From: an uncultured Christensenellaceae bacterium
GTDB taxonomy: Bacteria; Bacillota; Clostridia; Christensenellales; Pumilibacteraceae
Assembly (NCBI GenBank): GCA_910587455.1
Contig: CAJULK010000007.1
Coordinates: forward strand, 1 to 64,000
Length of the DNA stretch: 64,000 bases
Direction: 5' to 3'
Position 1 is the first letter of the stretch, and the number at the start of each line of letters is the position of its first letter. Made by a program: the position numbers and the translations under genes. Below, piece by piece: positions 51,489-61,185 of the stretch. The notes under the pieces were generated by a model, which was given only the letters and a program-made list of their open reading frames with translations, searched no databases and was not told where the DNA came from.

Positions 51489-53540
51489 TTATTTTATATC
51501 GGTCATCAGCTCGAGCACGTTATCGTAACCTTTTTCCGCCGCTATCATGGCCGGCGTTACGCCTTCGTTATCCGCACGGTTATAATCCGCACCCTTCTTG
51601 ATCAAATAACGTGCAACATCCTGATCCCCTGTTCTCAACGAATAGTGCAAAGCGGTTTTGCCGTACACGTCCGCGGCACATATATCGGCTCCCGCTCTGA
51701 AAAGTTCTTTTATCACGTTTTTGTTGGAGTGTTGGTCGGCCGCTATAATAAGCGCAGTCCTGCCGCGCGCATCCTTACGGTTTACGTCCGCGCCTGCGGC
51801 GAGAATAACGGGCTGCGCACGCTCCGCAAACCAACCGCTTTCGTACTGCAGCAGCATGAGCGGAGTCATGCCGTCGTTGCGCGGTTCGTCGATCGCCTTG
51901 AGCATACCGAGGATCTCTATCCTGTCATTTTCGAGTTTTTCGCGCTCGGAATATCCGCCGATATAATTTTTTGCGACGACGATATGCGCCGCCGTTTCGC
52001 CGTCCACGTTCTTTATTCCGTCGTCCGCGCCGAGTTCGATAAGAACTTTAGCCGCTTTGGCATTGGCTGTTTCGCACGCAACGTGTAACGGCGTATTGCC
52101 TGCCTTAGACGGAGCGTCCTGCGTAACATTTATATCGGCGCCGTTTTCCGCAAAGACTTTGAGCAAATCGTCATGTCCGTAACGCACCGCTGTATGCATT
52201 GCCGATATGCCGCTGTTGTCGAGCACTGTCGCCGATTGAGCGTCAAACAGCCGCGCAGCGTCCTCGAAGTATGTTATCTTTTTTCCGCCGATGCTCATAG
52301 GTACCGGATTTTCCGCCAAAATATGCACCGGCGTTTTGCCGTCGATTATCGCAGAGTTTATATCGACGCCGAGCGATACAAGTTTTTCTATCGCGCCCAC
52401 GCCTGCGCGCAAACAGAAACATTTATCACGCAAGCACATCACTCTTCCGCGACTGCTTATCTTGTCGGTAAGGCTTATGCCCGCCTTGACCACCATGTCG
52501 AGTACCGAACAGGTCGGGTCTTTTCCGAGCGCGTCGGGCAGGATGTCGGCTATATAGCCTATTTCGTCGTCATCGTCCTCGTCTACGGTGTTTATCAGCT
52601 TTTGCGCGAGATACAGACCGATTGCGAGAAAGTCGATTTCGTCGCCGAAAGCAAACGCATTGGAAGTGATGCGGCGAAAATTGGGCAAGTCAATGTTCAA
52701 AAACTTGCTGTCGCCCTCTGCGCCGTTGCTTTTAAGTTCCATGCACACGGCGTCCTTTCCGTAGGCGTCCGCGATTTTGAGCGGCGTTTCGCCTTTGGCA
52801 TTGGCTACGTTGACAAGCTGTTTATTGCCGGCAAGCCGAAGCGCTGCCGTATTGTGATTATACTTTATCGCAAGCATCAACAGCGTATTGCCTTCGTCGT
52901 CCATGTAATCCGTTTTTACGCCCTTGCTCAAAAGAAAATCTATAAGCATGCTCGATACGGAATTGTCTTTGCCCGTAATAATGTATATGAGCGGCGTTTT
53001 CCCGTCCGCATCCGCGACATCGAAATTATCGCCCAAAAGACGCGCTATGGGCAATAACTGATTTCTGCTCTCGTCACGGCAATGAAAACTGAACGAAAGC
53101 GGCGGTCTTGTTCCCGCAAGGTAATGATAACACGTTTTGCCCGAAGCGTCCGCGCGCAACCTGTCCGCACCGCCGTCGATAAGCAGCTTTACCATTTCGA
53201 GATTGGTGCGGCTGCACGCGAGCATGAGCGACATTACGCCTTTGCCCCCGCCGTCCGCGACGTCTACGTCTATCTTACGCCCGATAAGCGTTTTTACCGC
53301 ATTGTAAAAATTATGCCACACGAGCAAGTGAAAAAGCGTATGCTTGCTCGTTCCGACAGGCACGGTAAACAGATCGACGTCAAACTCCGCGGCGCATTTG
53401 TCTACGTCCGCAATTTCAGTCGACGAAAACATATCGTAACGGTACATTCCGTTCGGATCTTCGCCGCACCACGGAACGAACTTGCCTCGGTTGCTCTCGC
53501 CCGATTTAACGAGCATTTCGGTAAGCTCTTTAATATCCAT
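51489..53540 (-). CDS. Ankyrin-repeat protein (large)
   Basis: A 683-residue protein built almost wholly of ankyrin repeats of about 33 residues. Clear units are GNTPLHVACETANAKAAKVL, GMTPLMLLQYESGW, GRTALIIAADQHSNKNVIKE and GKTALHYSLRTGDQDVARYL. The first 60 residues are different (GKFVPWCGEDPNGMYRYDMF) and may form a separate domain. No signal peptide or membrane segment is seen, so it is probably cytoplasmic and binds proteins. It follows the second ankyrin gene by 12 bases, with a GGAG ribosome site. Confidence 0.9.
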   Translation of the reverse strand: MDIKELTEMLVKSGESNRGKFVPWCGEDPNGMYRYDMFSSTEIADVDKCAAEFDVDLFTVPVGTSKHTLFHLLVWHNFYNAVKTLIGRKIDVDVADGGGKGVMSLMLACSRTNLEMVKLLIDGGADRLRADASGKTCYHYLAGTRPPLSFSFHCRDESRNQLLPIARLLGDNFDVADADGKTPLIYIITGKDNSVSSMLIDFLLSKGVKTDYMDDEGNTLLMLAIKYNHNTAALRLAGNKQLVNVANAKGETPLKIADAYGKDAVCMELKSNGAEGDSKFLNIDLPNFRRITSNAFAFGDEIDFLAIGLYLAQKLINTVDEDDDDEIGYIADILPDALGKDPTCSVLDMVVKAGISLTDKISSRGRVMCLRDKCFCLRAGVGAIEKLVSLGVDINSAIIDGKTPVHILAENPVPMSIGGKKITYFEDAARLFDAQSATVLDNSGISAMHTAVRYGHDDLLKVFAENGADINVTQDAPSKAGNTPLHVACETANAKAAKVLIELGADDGIKNVDGETAAHIVVAKNYIGGYSEREKLENDRIEILGMLKAIDEPRNDGMTPLMLLQYESGWFAERAQPVILAAGADVNRKDARGRTALIIAADQHSNKNVIKELFRAGADICAADVYGKTALHYSLRTGDQDVARYLIKKGADYNRADNEGVTPAMIAAEKGYDNVLELMTDIK

Positions 53541-53552
53541 TGCCGCCGCTCC

Positions 53553-54524
53553 TCAGTTTTCCGCACCGGCGACGATAAGTTTTTCGACAATATCGTTGTT
53601 GCCGCTTTCGGCAGCGTAATACAACGCAGTGTGCCCGTTGAGATCGGACGCCGAAACGTCCGCTCCGCCGTCGAGAAGCGCCCCGACGACAAAATTATAT
53701 CCGCCGCGCGTCGCGAGTATGAGCGCCGTTTCACCCGAATCGTTGCGTTCGTCGGGCTTGGCGCCGCCCGCCAAAAGTTTTTTGACAAGCCGCTCGTTGC
53801 CGTTTTTCGCCGCGAAGTGCAGCGGCGCGTTTCCGTACTCTCCGCATATATTCGCGTCCGCACCCGCATCGAGTAAAAGCTCGACAATGAGAAGATTGTT
53901 CTCTTCCGCAGCGGTGCATAACGGCGTGAACTTTGCGTCATTGCGCGCGTTAACATCGCACTTTCCGCTTGCGAGCATAGCTTTCACGACTTCGCTCTGC
54001 CCGTTGTAGCATGCCTGATGCAGCGGCGTATTTCCGTAAGCGTCAGCAGTATCGGCGTCGGGCGACATCGCGTCTATCAGCTGTACAAGCCCGAACGCAT
54101 TTGCGTAGTCGAACGCGGTATGTCCCGAATTGTCCGCAACAGATGTATCCGCGCCGAGTTCCAAAATATATTTGGCGGCCTCCGCTTTTTTGGCTTCCAC
54201 CGCATACATGAGCACCGTTTTACCTTCTTTATCCGCCGCGTTTACATCGGCACCGCCGTCGGCGACGAGCTTTATGACCTCTCTGTTTCCGGATACAGCT
54301 GCAAAGTGCAACGGGGTGACGCTCGTATTGGATACGGCGTTCACGTTCGCGCCTTTGTCGAGAAGCATTTTGACGATATCCTTATAGCCCTTTTTGCAAG
54401 CGTAGTGCAGCGACGAAAAGCCTTGTCCGTCCACTGCGTCGACGTTTATCCCGTCCTTTTTCAAAAACGCGATGACCACGCCCTTTTGCCCGTTCTGGCA
54501 CGCTTTAAGCAATAGCTGTTCCAT
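53553..54524 (-). CDS. Ankyrin-repeat protein (small)
   Basis: A 323-residue protein made of nine to ten well-formed ankyrin repeats from end to end (GFSSLHYACKKGYKDIVKML, GNTPLHQACYNGQSEVVKAM, GNAPLHFAAKNGNERLVKKL). It has no other domain, signal or membrane segment. It is the first gene of the ankyrin pair, with an exact consensus promoter and a GGAGG ribosome site. Its regularity and the high identity between repeats suggest recent repeat duplication. A binding partner cannot be inferred. Confidence 0.92.
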   Translation of the reverse strand: MEQLLLKACQNGQKGVVIAFLKKDGINVDAVDGQGFSSLHYACKKGYKDIVKMLLDKGANVNAVSNTSVTPLHFAAVSGNREVIKLVADGGADVNAADKEGKTVLMYAVEAKKAEAAKYILELGADTSVADNSGHTAFDYANAFGLVQLIDAMSPDADTADAYGNTPLHQACYNGQSEVVKAMLASGKCDVNARNDAKFTPLCTAAEENNLLIVELLLDAGADANICGEYGNAPLHFAAKNGNERLVKKLLAGGAKPDERNDSGETALILATRGGYNFVVGALLDGGADVSASDLNGHTALYYAAESGNNDIVEKLIVAGAEN

Positions 54525-54562
54525 ATATACCTCCGCTTATAACGCTGTATAAATACCGATAT

Positions 54563-54591
54563 ATTATATATCGCTCGAATTATTTTGTCAA
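54563..54591 (-). promoter_or_regulatory. Consensus promoter of the ankyrin pair
   Basis: On the minus strand TTGACA (54586-54591), exactly 17 bases, TATAAT (54563-54568), about 39 bases before the ATG. Confidence 0.85.
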
Positions 54592-54649
54592 GATTTCTTT
54601 ATCGCACGCAATATCTCGCAGCTTTGACAAATTAAATTATCGAAAGCTA

Positions 54650-54678
54650 TTGAAAAACTTGCGCGCATATGATATAAT
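54650..54678 (+). promoter_or_regulatory. Promoter of the flavin reductase gene
   Basis: TTGAAA (54650-54655), 17 bases, TATAAT (54673-54678). Transcription would start near 54685, which rules out the longer reading frame starting at 54650. Confidence 0.8.
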
Positions 54679-54706
54679 TGTAAGACAAACAGTAACAGAG
54701 GTAACG

Positions 54707-55195
54707 ATGAAGGGGATTTTTACCGACAAGGACGCGGCAACGTTATTAAAAGCGCTGAATTCGACAGGCATATTCGCGACGTGCGGACGGAAAACGCCCA
54801 ACGTCATGGTAGCGCATTGGGGCACGCTCGGCAAGCTGTGGGGGCGCAACGTATTTTTGCTGCCCATACGCAGTTCGAAGTATTCGTACCAAATAGTATC
54901 GCAGACAAAGAGTTTTGCGCTGAACATCCCCGCCCGCGATATGCGAACGGAGATAGCGCTGTGCGACACGCTGTCCGGCTTTAACTGCAACAAGTTCGAA
55001 GCGCTCGGGCTTCATCCCAAGCGCGCGCGGTCGATTGACGCATACGTGCTCGGCGGCAGCGGGCTCGTCGTAGAATGTACCCTCGTAGCGTCGATTCCGC
55101 CCGAAGCCGTTTGTCAAGTGACCGACGGACTTTTGCCGCAAGGCCGCGCGCATACGCTTTTTGCGGGAGAAATCATAGACTGCTATCGCCTGTGA
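54707..55195 (+). CDS. Flavin reductase-like (FMN-binding split barrel) protein
   Basis: A 162-residue protein of the flavin reductase-like fold. It has a strand-rich pattern with NVMVAHWGTLGKLWGRNVF (FMN-contact region), YSYQIVSQTKSFALNIPA and a C-terminal HTLFAGEIIDCYRL, as in small NAD(P)H:flavin oxidoreductases and related flavodoxin-like proteins in Clostridia. The ATG at 54707 follows AGAGG and a good promoter. It stands alone on the plus strand between the minus-strand ankyrin and Sel1 genes. The substrate is unknown. Confidence 0.85.
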   Translation: MKGIFTDKDAATLLKALNSTGIFATCGRKTPNVMVAHWGTLGKLWGRNVFLLPIRSSKYSYQIVSQTKSFALNIPARDMRTEIALCDTLSGFNCNKFEALGLHPKRARSIDAYVLGGSGLVVECTLVASIPPEAVCQVTDGLLPQGRAHTLFAGEIIDCYRL

Positions 55196-55289
55196 CCGAA
55201 ACGCGCTCTGCCGTGTTACGGCATAAAACAAAAACCGTCATTACGCATTTCGATAAATAAACAATCGATACTGCGCATGTTAAGCAAAA

Positions 55290-55326
55290 TAAAGGCTCTC
55301 GGGTATTCTATCCGAAAGCCTTTTAT
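55290..55326. terminator. Bidirectional terminator between flavin reductase and Sel1 genes
   Basis: AAAGGCT/AGCCTTT and CGG/CCG arms with a small internal bulge form a hairpin flanked by A-rich and T-rich sequence on either side. It can stop both the plus-strand flavin reductase and the minus-strand Sel1 transcripts. Confidence 0.75.
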
Positions 55327-55359
55327 TACAAGCATGTCAAACGTGTTTATAAATCGACT

Positions 55360-56561
55360 TTAACTTTTCTTTAGCCGTTCGACCGCTTTTTCGGCGTCTT
55401 CGTCGCCCTGTTCGGCTGCTTTTTTGTACCATTTCACAGCTTTTTCAAGGTCTTTTTTCACGCCCCTGCCGAGTTCCAAACATACGGCTAAATTGTATTG
55501 CGCAAGTATATGTTCCTGTCTTGCCGCTTTTCTGTACCATTGCACGGCCTTTTTAAGGTTTTTTCTACGCGCACGCCGTCTTCATAACATACGGCTAAAT
55601 TAAACTGCGCGCGATCATCGCCTTGTTCCGCCGAACGCTCGTACCAATACGCGGCTTTCTCGACGTCTTTTTCTATGCCCACGCCGTCTTCATAACAAAT
55701 ACCTAAGCGGTATTGTGATTCCATATCGCCGCCAATCGCCGCCTGACCGTACCAATAAGCCATTTTTGCGTCGTCTTGTTCTACGACTTCGCCGTTTGCG
55801 TAATAGATCGCCAAACGCTTCTGCGCTATTACGTTTCCGCTATTTGCGGCTTGCTTGTACCAATAAACGCTCTTTTCCAAGTCCCGACCGGAGTAATATC
55901 CCGTCTGATACCAAAGCCCCAAACGGTATTGCGCTTTGGCGTAACCGTTCTTTCCCGATTGCTCATACCAATACAATGCTTTTTCAATGCAATCCGTTTC
56001 GTCTGCCAAGTTCCGTTCGCAATACGAGCCGTACTCATACTGCGCTTTTGCATTTCCCTGTTCGGCGGCTTGCCCATACCAGTAAGAGGCTTTTTCGAGA
56101 CCGCTTATGCCTAAGCCGGCGTTTCCAAAATATCGGGCGACTTTCATTTGCGAATCGAGATCGCCTTGTTCGGCGGCTTTTAACTCTTCTTCCAAATCGA
56201 TATCAAGCCCGTTATTTCTTTTGCGTTCCTCTTGTAATCTTATTATTTCGCGTATCGTTTTGACTTCTTCGATCGCTTCGCCGTCGCCTTGTTCGGCGGC
56301 TTTGCCGTACCAATACAGTGCCTTATCGAAATCTTTTTCAACGCACATACCGTAGTTATAGCCGTTTCTGTAATTACAGCCCAACCACGACTGCGCTTTT
56401 AAGTATCCCCGATTTGCCGACTGCTCGTACCAATATAAAGCCTTTTCGAAATCTTCTTCTACGCCGTTGGCTTTGTGATAGCATAGTGCCAGCTTATACT
56501 GCGCCTCTACGTCGCCGTTTTCCGCCAGCTTTAACAGCTCATCGAAGCCGATCTCACTCAT
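55360..56561 (-). CDS. Sel1-repeat protein with a frameshift
   Basis: About 400 residues of tandem Sel1-like repeats of roughly 36 residues, for example YLKAQSWLGCNYRNG, KALYWYEQSGKNGYAKAQY and AAYWYERSAEQGDDRAQFN. After residue 330 the frame breaks at a run of six A (55559-55564). In the present frame it ends 25 residues later with unlike sequence, but restoring one A continues the repeats as KKAVQWYRKAARQEHILAQYN to a stop at 55360. Sel1 proteins are helical scaffolds. It is last in the pepF-mazG-dus-ppi cluster with an AAGGAG site. The break may be a real mutation, slippage or sequencing error. Confidence 0.8.
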
Positions 56562-56610
56562 ATCTCCTTACTCGTTATTCATACTTATTCCCATGCACGG
56601 TTATACGTCG

Positions 56611-57129
56611 TCAGTCCACTACCGTTACGGACTTTATGACGATGGGATTGAACGGCATATCGGAAAACTGCTGCCATCTGCCCGTTTTTGCTTTTCCGTA
56701 CTTGACCGCGGTTTTTACGCTCGCGTCATCGGCGCATCGTCCGAAAGCGGCATACTCGCCGTCGAGATGCGGCGTATTGGCGACGCAGATAAAGAACTGC
56801 GACGACGCGCTGTCCTTGACAGCCGTGCGCGCCATTGATATCACGCCCTTTTCGTGACGGATATTGTTGGGCACGCCGTTGGACGCAAACTCGCCCTTTA
56901 TGGTCTCCGCCTGCTTGGGAATGAGCCCGTAGCGTTCGTCATAGGTAAAGCCGCCGCCCTGTATCATAAACCCGTCTATAACGCGATGAAAGCACAGCCC
57001 GTCGTAAAATCCTGACTTTGCGAGCTTAACGAAGTTGGCTACGGTGATCGGGGCTATATCGGGATAAAGCTCGAGATTGATAATACCGCCATCCTCAAAC
57101 TCGATTCTCGCTTTGACAATGTTTTCCAT
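56611..57129 (-). CDS. Peptidyl-prolyl cis-trans isomerase (cyclophilin)
   Basis: A 172-residue single-domain cyclophilin without a signal peptide, so it acts in the cytoplasm. The active site motifs FHRVIDGFMIQGGG and SQFFICVANTPHLDGEYAAFG are intact. It catalyses proline isomerisation in protein folding. It has an AAGGAG site and sits between dus and the Sel1 gene in one transcription direction, 32 bases after dus. Confidence 0.95.
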   Translation of the reverse strand: MENIVKARIEFEDGGIINLELYPDIAPITVANFVKLAKSGFYDGLCFHRVIDGFMIQGGGFTYDERYGLIPKQAETIKGEFASNGVPNNIRHEKGVISMARTAVKDSASSQFFICVANTPHLDGEYAAFGRCADDASVKTAVKYGKAKTGRWQQFSDMPFNPIVIKSVTVVD

Positions 57130-57161
57130 AACACATTCTCCTTTGTATTATATATAACAGT

Positions 57162-58079
57162 TTAACACGGATTTATGCCCTTGTCAAGCGCCGCGTAAAC
57201 CTGCGCGACCGAGCTTGCGACATTGACCGCGGCGCGCAGCGCCTTGCCGCCCGCCACGCCCTTAAAATAGTGCACGAAAAACTTTCGCGCTTGATTTACC
57301 GTGTAACGTTCGTCGAAGTATTGAGACAAAAGCCGCACGTGCCGCCGCGTCGTTTCGAACGGATCGCACACGCCGCCCGTAAACACGGCGGGATTGCCGA
57401 GCGCCGCTCTGCCTATCATGACCGCCGAAAAAACTTTCAAAAGCCGCTCGGTGTTTTCCGCGTTTGCGTCGCCGCTGTAAATGACCGGGATCCGCGCGGA
57501 CTTTGCCAGCGCTTCCGCCTTGGCTACGTCGGACACGCCCGAATAACGCTGCTCGGCATACCTGCCGTGAACGGTCACCGCCGAAGCGCCCGCCTCCGTC
57601 ACACGCTCTATAAGCTCGCCCGCGCAGTCGTCGCCGTTGCCGAAGCCGAGCCGCGTTTTGACGGTGATCGGCTTATCGGTAGCATCGGCGAGCGCCGCAA
57701 TTATTCTGCCCGCGCGCTTCGGATCGCGCAAAAGCGCCGACCCGTCGCCGTTCTTTACGATCTTGGGCATGGGACAGCCCATATTAACGTCGATGATATC
57801 GCTTTGCACAAGGCTCGCCGCCCGCGCGAAATCGTCGGGCTCGCTGCCGAAAAGCTGCACGCACGACGGGCTTTCGACGGGCGAAACGCGCATAAGCTCC
57901 GACGTTGCTTCGCTACCGTAAACAAGCCCGCGCACCGATACCATTTCGGTCACGGTAAACCCCGCTCCGCAGCCTTTGCACAGTTCGCGGAACGCGATGT
58001 CGGTATAACCCGCCATGGGCGCAAGCCACAGTCTGCCGACTTCGTATTTACCTATCTTCACCGTTCCTGCGTTTGACAC
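57162..58079 (-). CDS. dus: tRNA-dihydrouridine synthase
   Basis: A 305-residue FMN enzyme that reduces uridine to dihydrouridine in tRNA. Visible features are APMAGYTDIAFRELC at the FMN site, VDVNMGCPMPKIVKNGDGSA with the catalytic Cys, TVKTRLGF, TVHGRYAEQRYSGVSD and IGRAALGNP. It is closest to the DusB/YohI type. It lies between mazG and the cyclophilin gene. Nothing is unusual. Confidence 0.95.
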   Translation of the reverse strand: MSNAGTVKIGKYEVGRLWLAPMAGYTDIAFRELCKGCGAGFTVTEMVSVRGLVYGSEATSELMRVSPVESPSCVQLFGSEPDDFARAASLVQSDIIDVNMGCPMPKIVKNGDGSALLRDPKRAGRIIAALADATDKPITVKTRLGFGNGDDCAGELIERVTEAGASAVTVHGRYAEQRYSGVSDVAKAEALAKSARIPVIYSGDANAENTERLLKVFSAVMIGRAALGNPAVFTGGVCDPFETTRRHVRLLSQYFDERYTVNQARKFFVHYFKGVAGGKALRAAVNVASSVAQVYAALDKGINPC

Positions 58080-58097
58080 CGTAATAAAAGCCGTCGT

Positions 58098-58970
58098 TTA
58101 TTCGAGCGACGCGATAATCCGCTTTGCGGCGAGATTGACCTCGACTTCCGCATCGCGCCCGCCGTCCGCCAAAAGCTCGACCGCCGCAATGATCGCACCT
58201 ACGTAGTCCTTTTCCGAGACGGCTGCTTTCAGCTCGTTTTCGGGATCGAACGTATCCCCCGCCTTTTTGCGCTTTTTGTAAACCTTTTCGGCGAGCAAAA
58301 GCGACGGGAAATTATCGGGCAGTTTTTTGAGCTGATCGGCGACGCTCGTATAATGCTTTTCTTTCGCTTTCGCCTTCTCCCAGCCCATAAGCGCTTCGTC
58401 GGCGTTGTTTGCCGTTTCCGTACCGAATATAAACGTATGCCTGCCTATGAGCTTTTTGCAAAGCTCGTCGCACACGTCGTCGAAATCGAACTCGCCCATC
58501 CGCCGAGCTATGTCCGACTGCAATATTGACTGCAAAAATACGTCGCCGAACTCCTCGCGCATATTGGCGACGTCGCGCTTATCTATAGCGTCTACCGCCT
58601 CGTACGCTTCTTCTATCATGTTGATACGAATACTTTCGTGCGTCTGCGCTCTGTCCCACGGACAGCCGTCGGGCTCGGTAAGCCGCGCTATAACGCGAAG
58701 CGCGTCAACGGCGTTGTATCTCTGTTTGTTAAACCCGTCCGCCGCGCCGTCGATACTTATTTCTTTAGCCGCGGTAAGATCTTTAAGCGCCGAGGTCTTG
58801 CCGTCGGCCGATACGGCAACGTCCTCGCCGTACAGTTTAGCGAGCTTGCGTTTGACTTCGTCGAACCTCGAATCGACGTCGCACAGCCGAAGCGCAAAAG
58901 ACGTGTCTATAAGCGGCGCGCGCAAAAATTCGTCGCAGTCTACGATCAAAACGTTTTTACGATCGCTCAT
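58098..58970 (-). CDS. mazG: MazG-family nucleotide pyrophosphohydrolase with N-terminal extension
   Basis: A 290-residue protein. The first 80 residues are not typical MazG and have no recognised motif. The MazG core starts at DALRVIARLTEPDGCPWDRA and shows EEAYEAVDAI and EEFGDVFLQSI, the Mg-binding EExxE and ExxD signature. Only one MazG domain is evident, followed by a partial helical C-terminus (DELCKKLIGRHTFIFG). It would hydrolyse (d)NTPs to monophosphates. It starts one base after pepF. Confidence 0.88.
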   Translation of the reverse strand: MSDRKNVLIVDCDEFLRAPLIDTSFALRLCDVDSRFDEVKRKLAKLYGEDVAVSADGKTSALKDLTAAKEISIDGAADGFNKQRYNAVDALRVIARLTEPDGCPWDRAQTHESIRINMIEEAYEAVDAIDKRDVANMREEFGDVFLQSILQSDIARRMGEFDFDDVCDELCKKLIGRHTFIFGTETANNADEALMGWEKAKAKEKHYTSVADQLKKLPDNFPSLLLAEKVYKKRKKAGDTFDPENELKAAVSEKDYVGAIIAAVELLADGGRDAEVEVNLAAKRIIASLE

Positions 58971-58971
58971 G

Positions 58972-60669
58972 TCAACCGCCTATCCCGACGAGATGAGCCT
59001 CGACTTTTTTGCACAGCTCGGCGAGCGCGCCTTTATCGAACGGACTTTTAAGTCCCGCTTCATGCGCAAGCACGTCTATGTTCTTCGTTCCGCCCGCTTC
59101 CACGAGACGGAGATACCGCGAGAGCGCGTCTGCGAAATTTTCCTCGGCAAGCTCGCCGAACTGCAATGCGAGACATGTGGAAAGACAATAGTCGATATAG
59201 TAGAACGGCGATTCGTAAATATGCTTTTGATACTGCCATCTTCCGCCGATATTTATATACGGCACGTCCGACATATCCACGTACGGACGGAACTCGCCTT
59301 CGAGCTTGAGCCACAGCGCCTTGCGCTCCGCAGGCGTCATATCCGGATGAGTGTAAACGAGTTCTTGGAAGTAATCGACGATAACGCCGTACGGCAAGAA
59401 GTTGAGCGCGTCGAATATCTGCTGATAGGTCGCCTGTTCGGCGCGGTCGCCGTAGAAAAGCGAGTTGTAATTGTTTGCGAGCGCTTCCATGCTCATTGAA
59501 TGAGTTTCCGCGGTTTCCATGCCGCCCACAAAGAGATCGAGATCTATCTTGTTTACGTCCGCACGCTTAAACGCGTATGCGTGCCCAAACTCGTGCGTAA
59601 GAACGCCGACGTCGTCCATCGTGCCGTTGAAATTGGCGAAAATAAACGGTTGACCGTATGCGTAAAGCATTTCGGCATAACCGCCGCCCTGCTTGTTTGC
59701 GCGCGATTCGTAATCTATAGCTTCGGCATCACACATCTGCTTAAAGAACGAGCCGAGTTTTTCGGCGTCCATATCGTCGTACATGCGCTGCGCTGCGGCA
59801 AACATGTCCGAAGCGCTACCCACGGGATCTATGTTTCCGCCCGCTATATAATTGTCGTTATCGTAAAAATGCACACTCTCTATGCCGAGCTTTCTGCAAA
59901 GCTCTTTTTTGAGCCGCGCGAGCGTCGGCACAACGTCGTTCCTGACCGATTCGCGGAATATCGCTATCTCCTTGCGTCCGTAGCCGATATGTCCTATTCC
60001 GAGATCGCCCATTTCCACGAAGTTCTTAAAGCCCATCTTCTTTGCCATAGCCGTGCGAACCTTGACCATTCTGTCGAAGATATCGTCGAGCTTGTCCGAA
60101 ACGGACGCAAGCGTTTCGCCTATAACGGCGCACGCCTTTTTGCGCACACTGCGGTCGGGATCTTTGGCAAAACCGCGCATTTCGCTGAGCGTTACCTGCT
60201 TACCATGCCACGGGTAAGTAAGCCCCGCCATGAGCATTTCGTACTCCGTAACGAGCTTGTTTTCCTCTATGCGGTCGGGCACTATCTTATCGTCCATGAT
60301 CTTGAGCGCCGCGCGCAGCTTGTCTATTATAAGCGGATTTATGACTTTGCCGAGATCTTTCGCGTACGGCGAAGCCATGAGCGCGCGGTTGAATTCTGCT
60401 GTTTTGGCGGAAAGTGCCGGCATGTTCTCGTCGTAGAAATTCTGTTCGCCCACATAGAACTCGTCTTTTACGTTAAGCGTGTAACGGATCATCGCGATAA
60501 ACGTGGCCGTGTAGAACTCCGCAAAATACTCGTTAACTCCGTCCCGAAGCGAAGCGAGCTGTTCCGCGCTCTTTACGTCGTTTATCTTGCCGATAGCCCC
60601 GTCGAGATATGCGCACGCCGCCTCGATGTCGGCGCGCTCGTACTTGTAATCCTTGATCTTTTTAACCAT
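58972..60669 (-). CDS. pepF: M3-family oligoendopeptidase
   Basis: A 565-residue metallopeptidase that cleaves short peptides in the cytoplasm. The zinc motif HEFGH lies in LTHEFGHAYAFKRADVNK near residue 375, with the third ligand Glu in the following helix (ETAETHSMSMEALANNY). The N-terminal helical domain is standard for PepF. It heads the pepF-mazG-dus-ppi-Sel1 cluster from its own promoter. Confidence 0.95.
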   Translation of the reverse strand: MVKKIKDYKYERADIEAACAYLDGAIGKINDVKSAEQLASLRDGVNEYFAEFYTATFIAMIRYTLNVKDEFYVGEQNFYDENMPALSAKTAEFNRALMASPYAKDLGKVINPLIIDKLRAALKIMDDKIVPDRIEENKLVTEYEMLMAGLTYPWHGKQVTLSEMRGFAKDPDRSVRKKACAVIGETLASVSDKLDDIFDRMVKVRTAMAKKMGFKNFVEMGDLGIGHIGYGRKEIAIFRESVRNDVVPTLARLKKELCRKLGIESVHFYDNDNYIAGGNIDPVGSASDMFAAAQRMYDDMDAEKLGSFFKQMCDAEAIDYESRANKQGGGYAEMLYAYGQPFIFANFNGTMDDVGVLTHEFGHAYAFKRADVNKIDLDLFVGGMETAETHSMSMEALANNYNSLFYGDRAEQATYQQIFDALNFLPYGVIVDYFQELVYTHPDMTPAERKALWLKLEGEFRPYVDMSDVPYINIGGRWQYQKHIYESPFYYIDYCLSTCLALQFGELAEENFADALSRYLRLVEAGGTKNIDVLAHEAGLKSPFDKGALAELCKKVEAHLVGIGG

Positions 60670-60696
60670 TATGACCTCACCTAAAAACTTTTCTTT

Positions 60697-60725
60697 ATTT
60701 TACTACAATGCAAAAAAGATGTCAA
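60697..60725 (-). promoter_or_regulatory. pepF promoter
   Basis: On the minus strand TTGACA (60720-60725), 17 bases, TAAAAT (60697-60702), with a GGTGAGG ribosome site before the ATG. Confidence 0.8.
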
Positions 60726-60820
60726 TCGTACTCGACACGTACGATCGACATTATAATAATAAGATATCGCGGCTGTACTACGTCAATAACACAATAAACG
60801 GCTGAGTTGCAATTCGGTTT

Positions 60821-61165
60821 TCTCTGTCATGCGAACCGAATGATCGGCGTTAGCTCGCCTTACGGCGAAAACTGTTCTTCTGCGTCATTCCGAACAAGCG
60901 AGCGACGTGAAGAATCCCAACTTTATTCACCGCGAAGCGTGTACGCAATTGCTTAAGAGATTCTTCGCTTCGCTCAGAATGACAAGCCGGAGGCTTGGCG
61001 TTGGCTCGCCTTACGGCGAGAAACTACTCGAAACGGCGTAGCGCACGAGATTGCTCGCATGCGCTCGGAATGACACAGAGGTTACGAGTGGCGGCGTAGC
61101 CGCAATATATTCTTGTCATTCTGAACGAACGAGCGCAACGAGCGACGTGAAGAATCTCACCCCTA
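60821..61165. repeat. Cluster of dispersed inverted repeats
   Basis: At least two and probably three diverged copies of the family seen at 22.1 kb. One runs from GCGTCATTCCGAAC (about 60882) to CTCAGAATGACA (about 60984), and another has CTTGTCATTCTGAACGAACG near 61113 with GACGTGAAGAATCTCA after it. GGCGTTAGCTCGCCTTACGGCG occurs near 60847, and nearly the same words near 60998. No credible gene is present in this 0.5-kb gap. Confidence 0.78.
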
Positions 61166-61185
61166 TTCTTTATAAGTCTGCAATA

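Noticed and set aside
51023..51601. A single 192-residue plus-strand gene
   Set aside because: Its start lies in the operator region, and its last third runs antisense through the ankyrin gene; the good sequence changes frame near 51340.
55540..55580. Programmed -1 ribosomal frameshift in the Sel1 gene
   Set aside because: The A6 run is not in the register of a classical X XXY YYZ site and no clear stimulatory hairpin was found; mutation or sequencing error is simpler.
50644..56561. A prophage or integrated plasmid
   Set aside because: No integrase, structural, replication or mobilisation gene and no flanking attachment repeats are visible.
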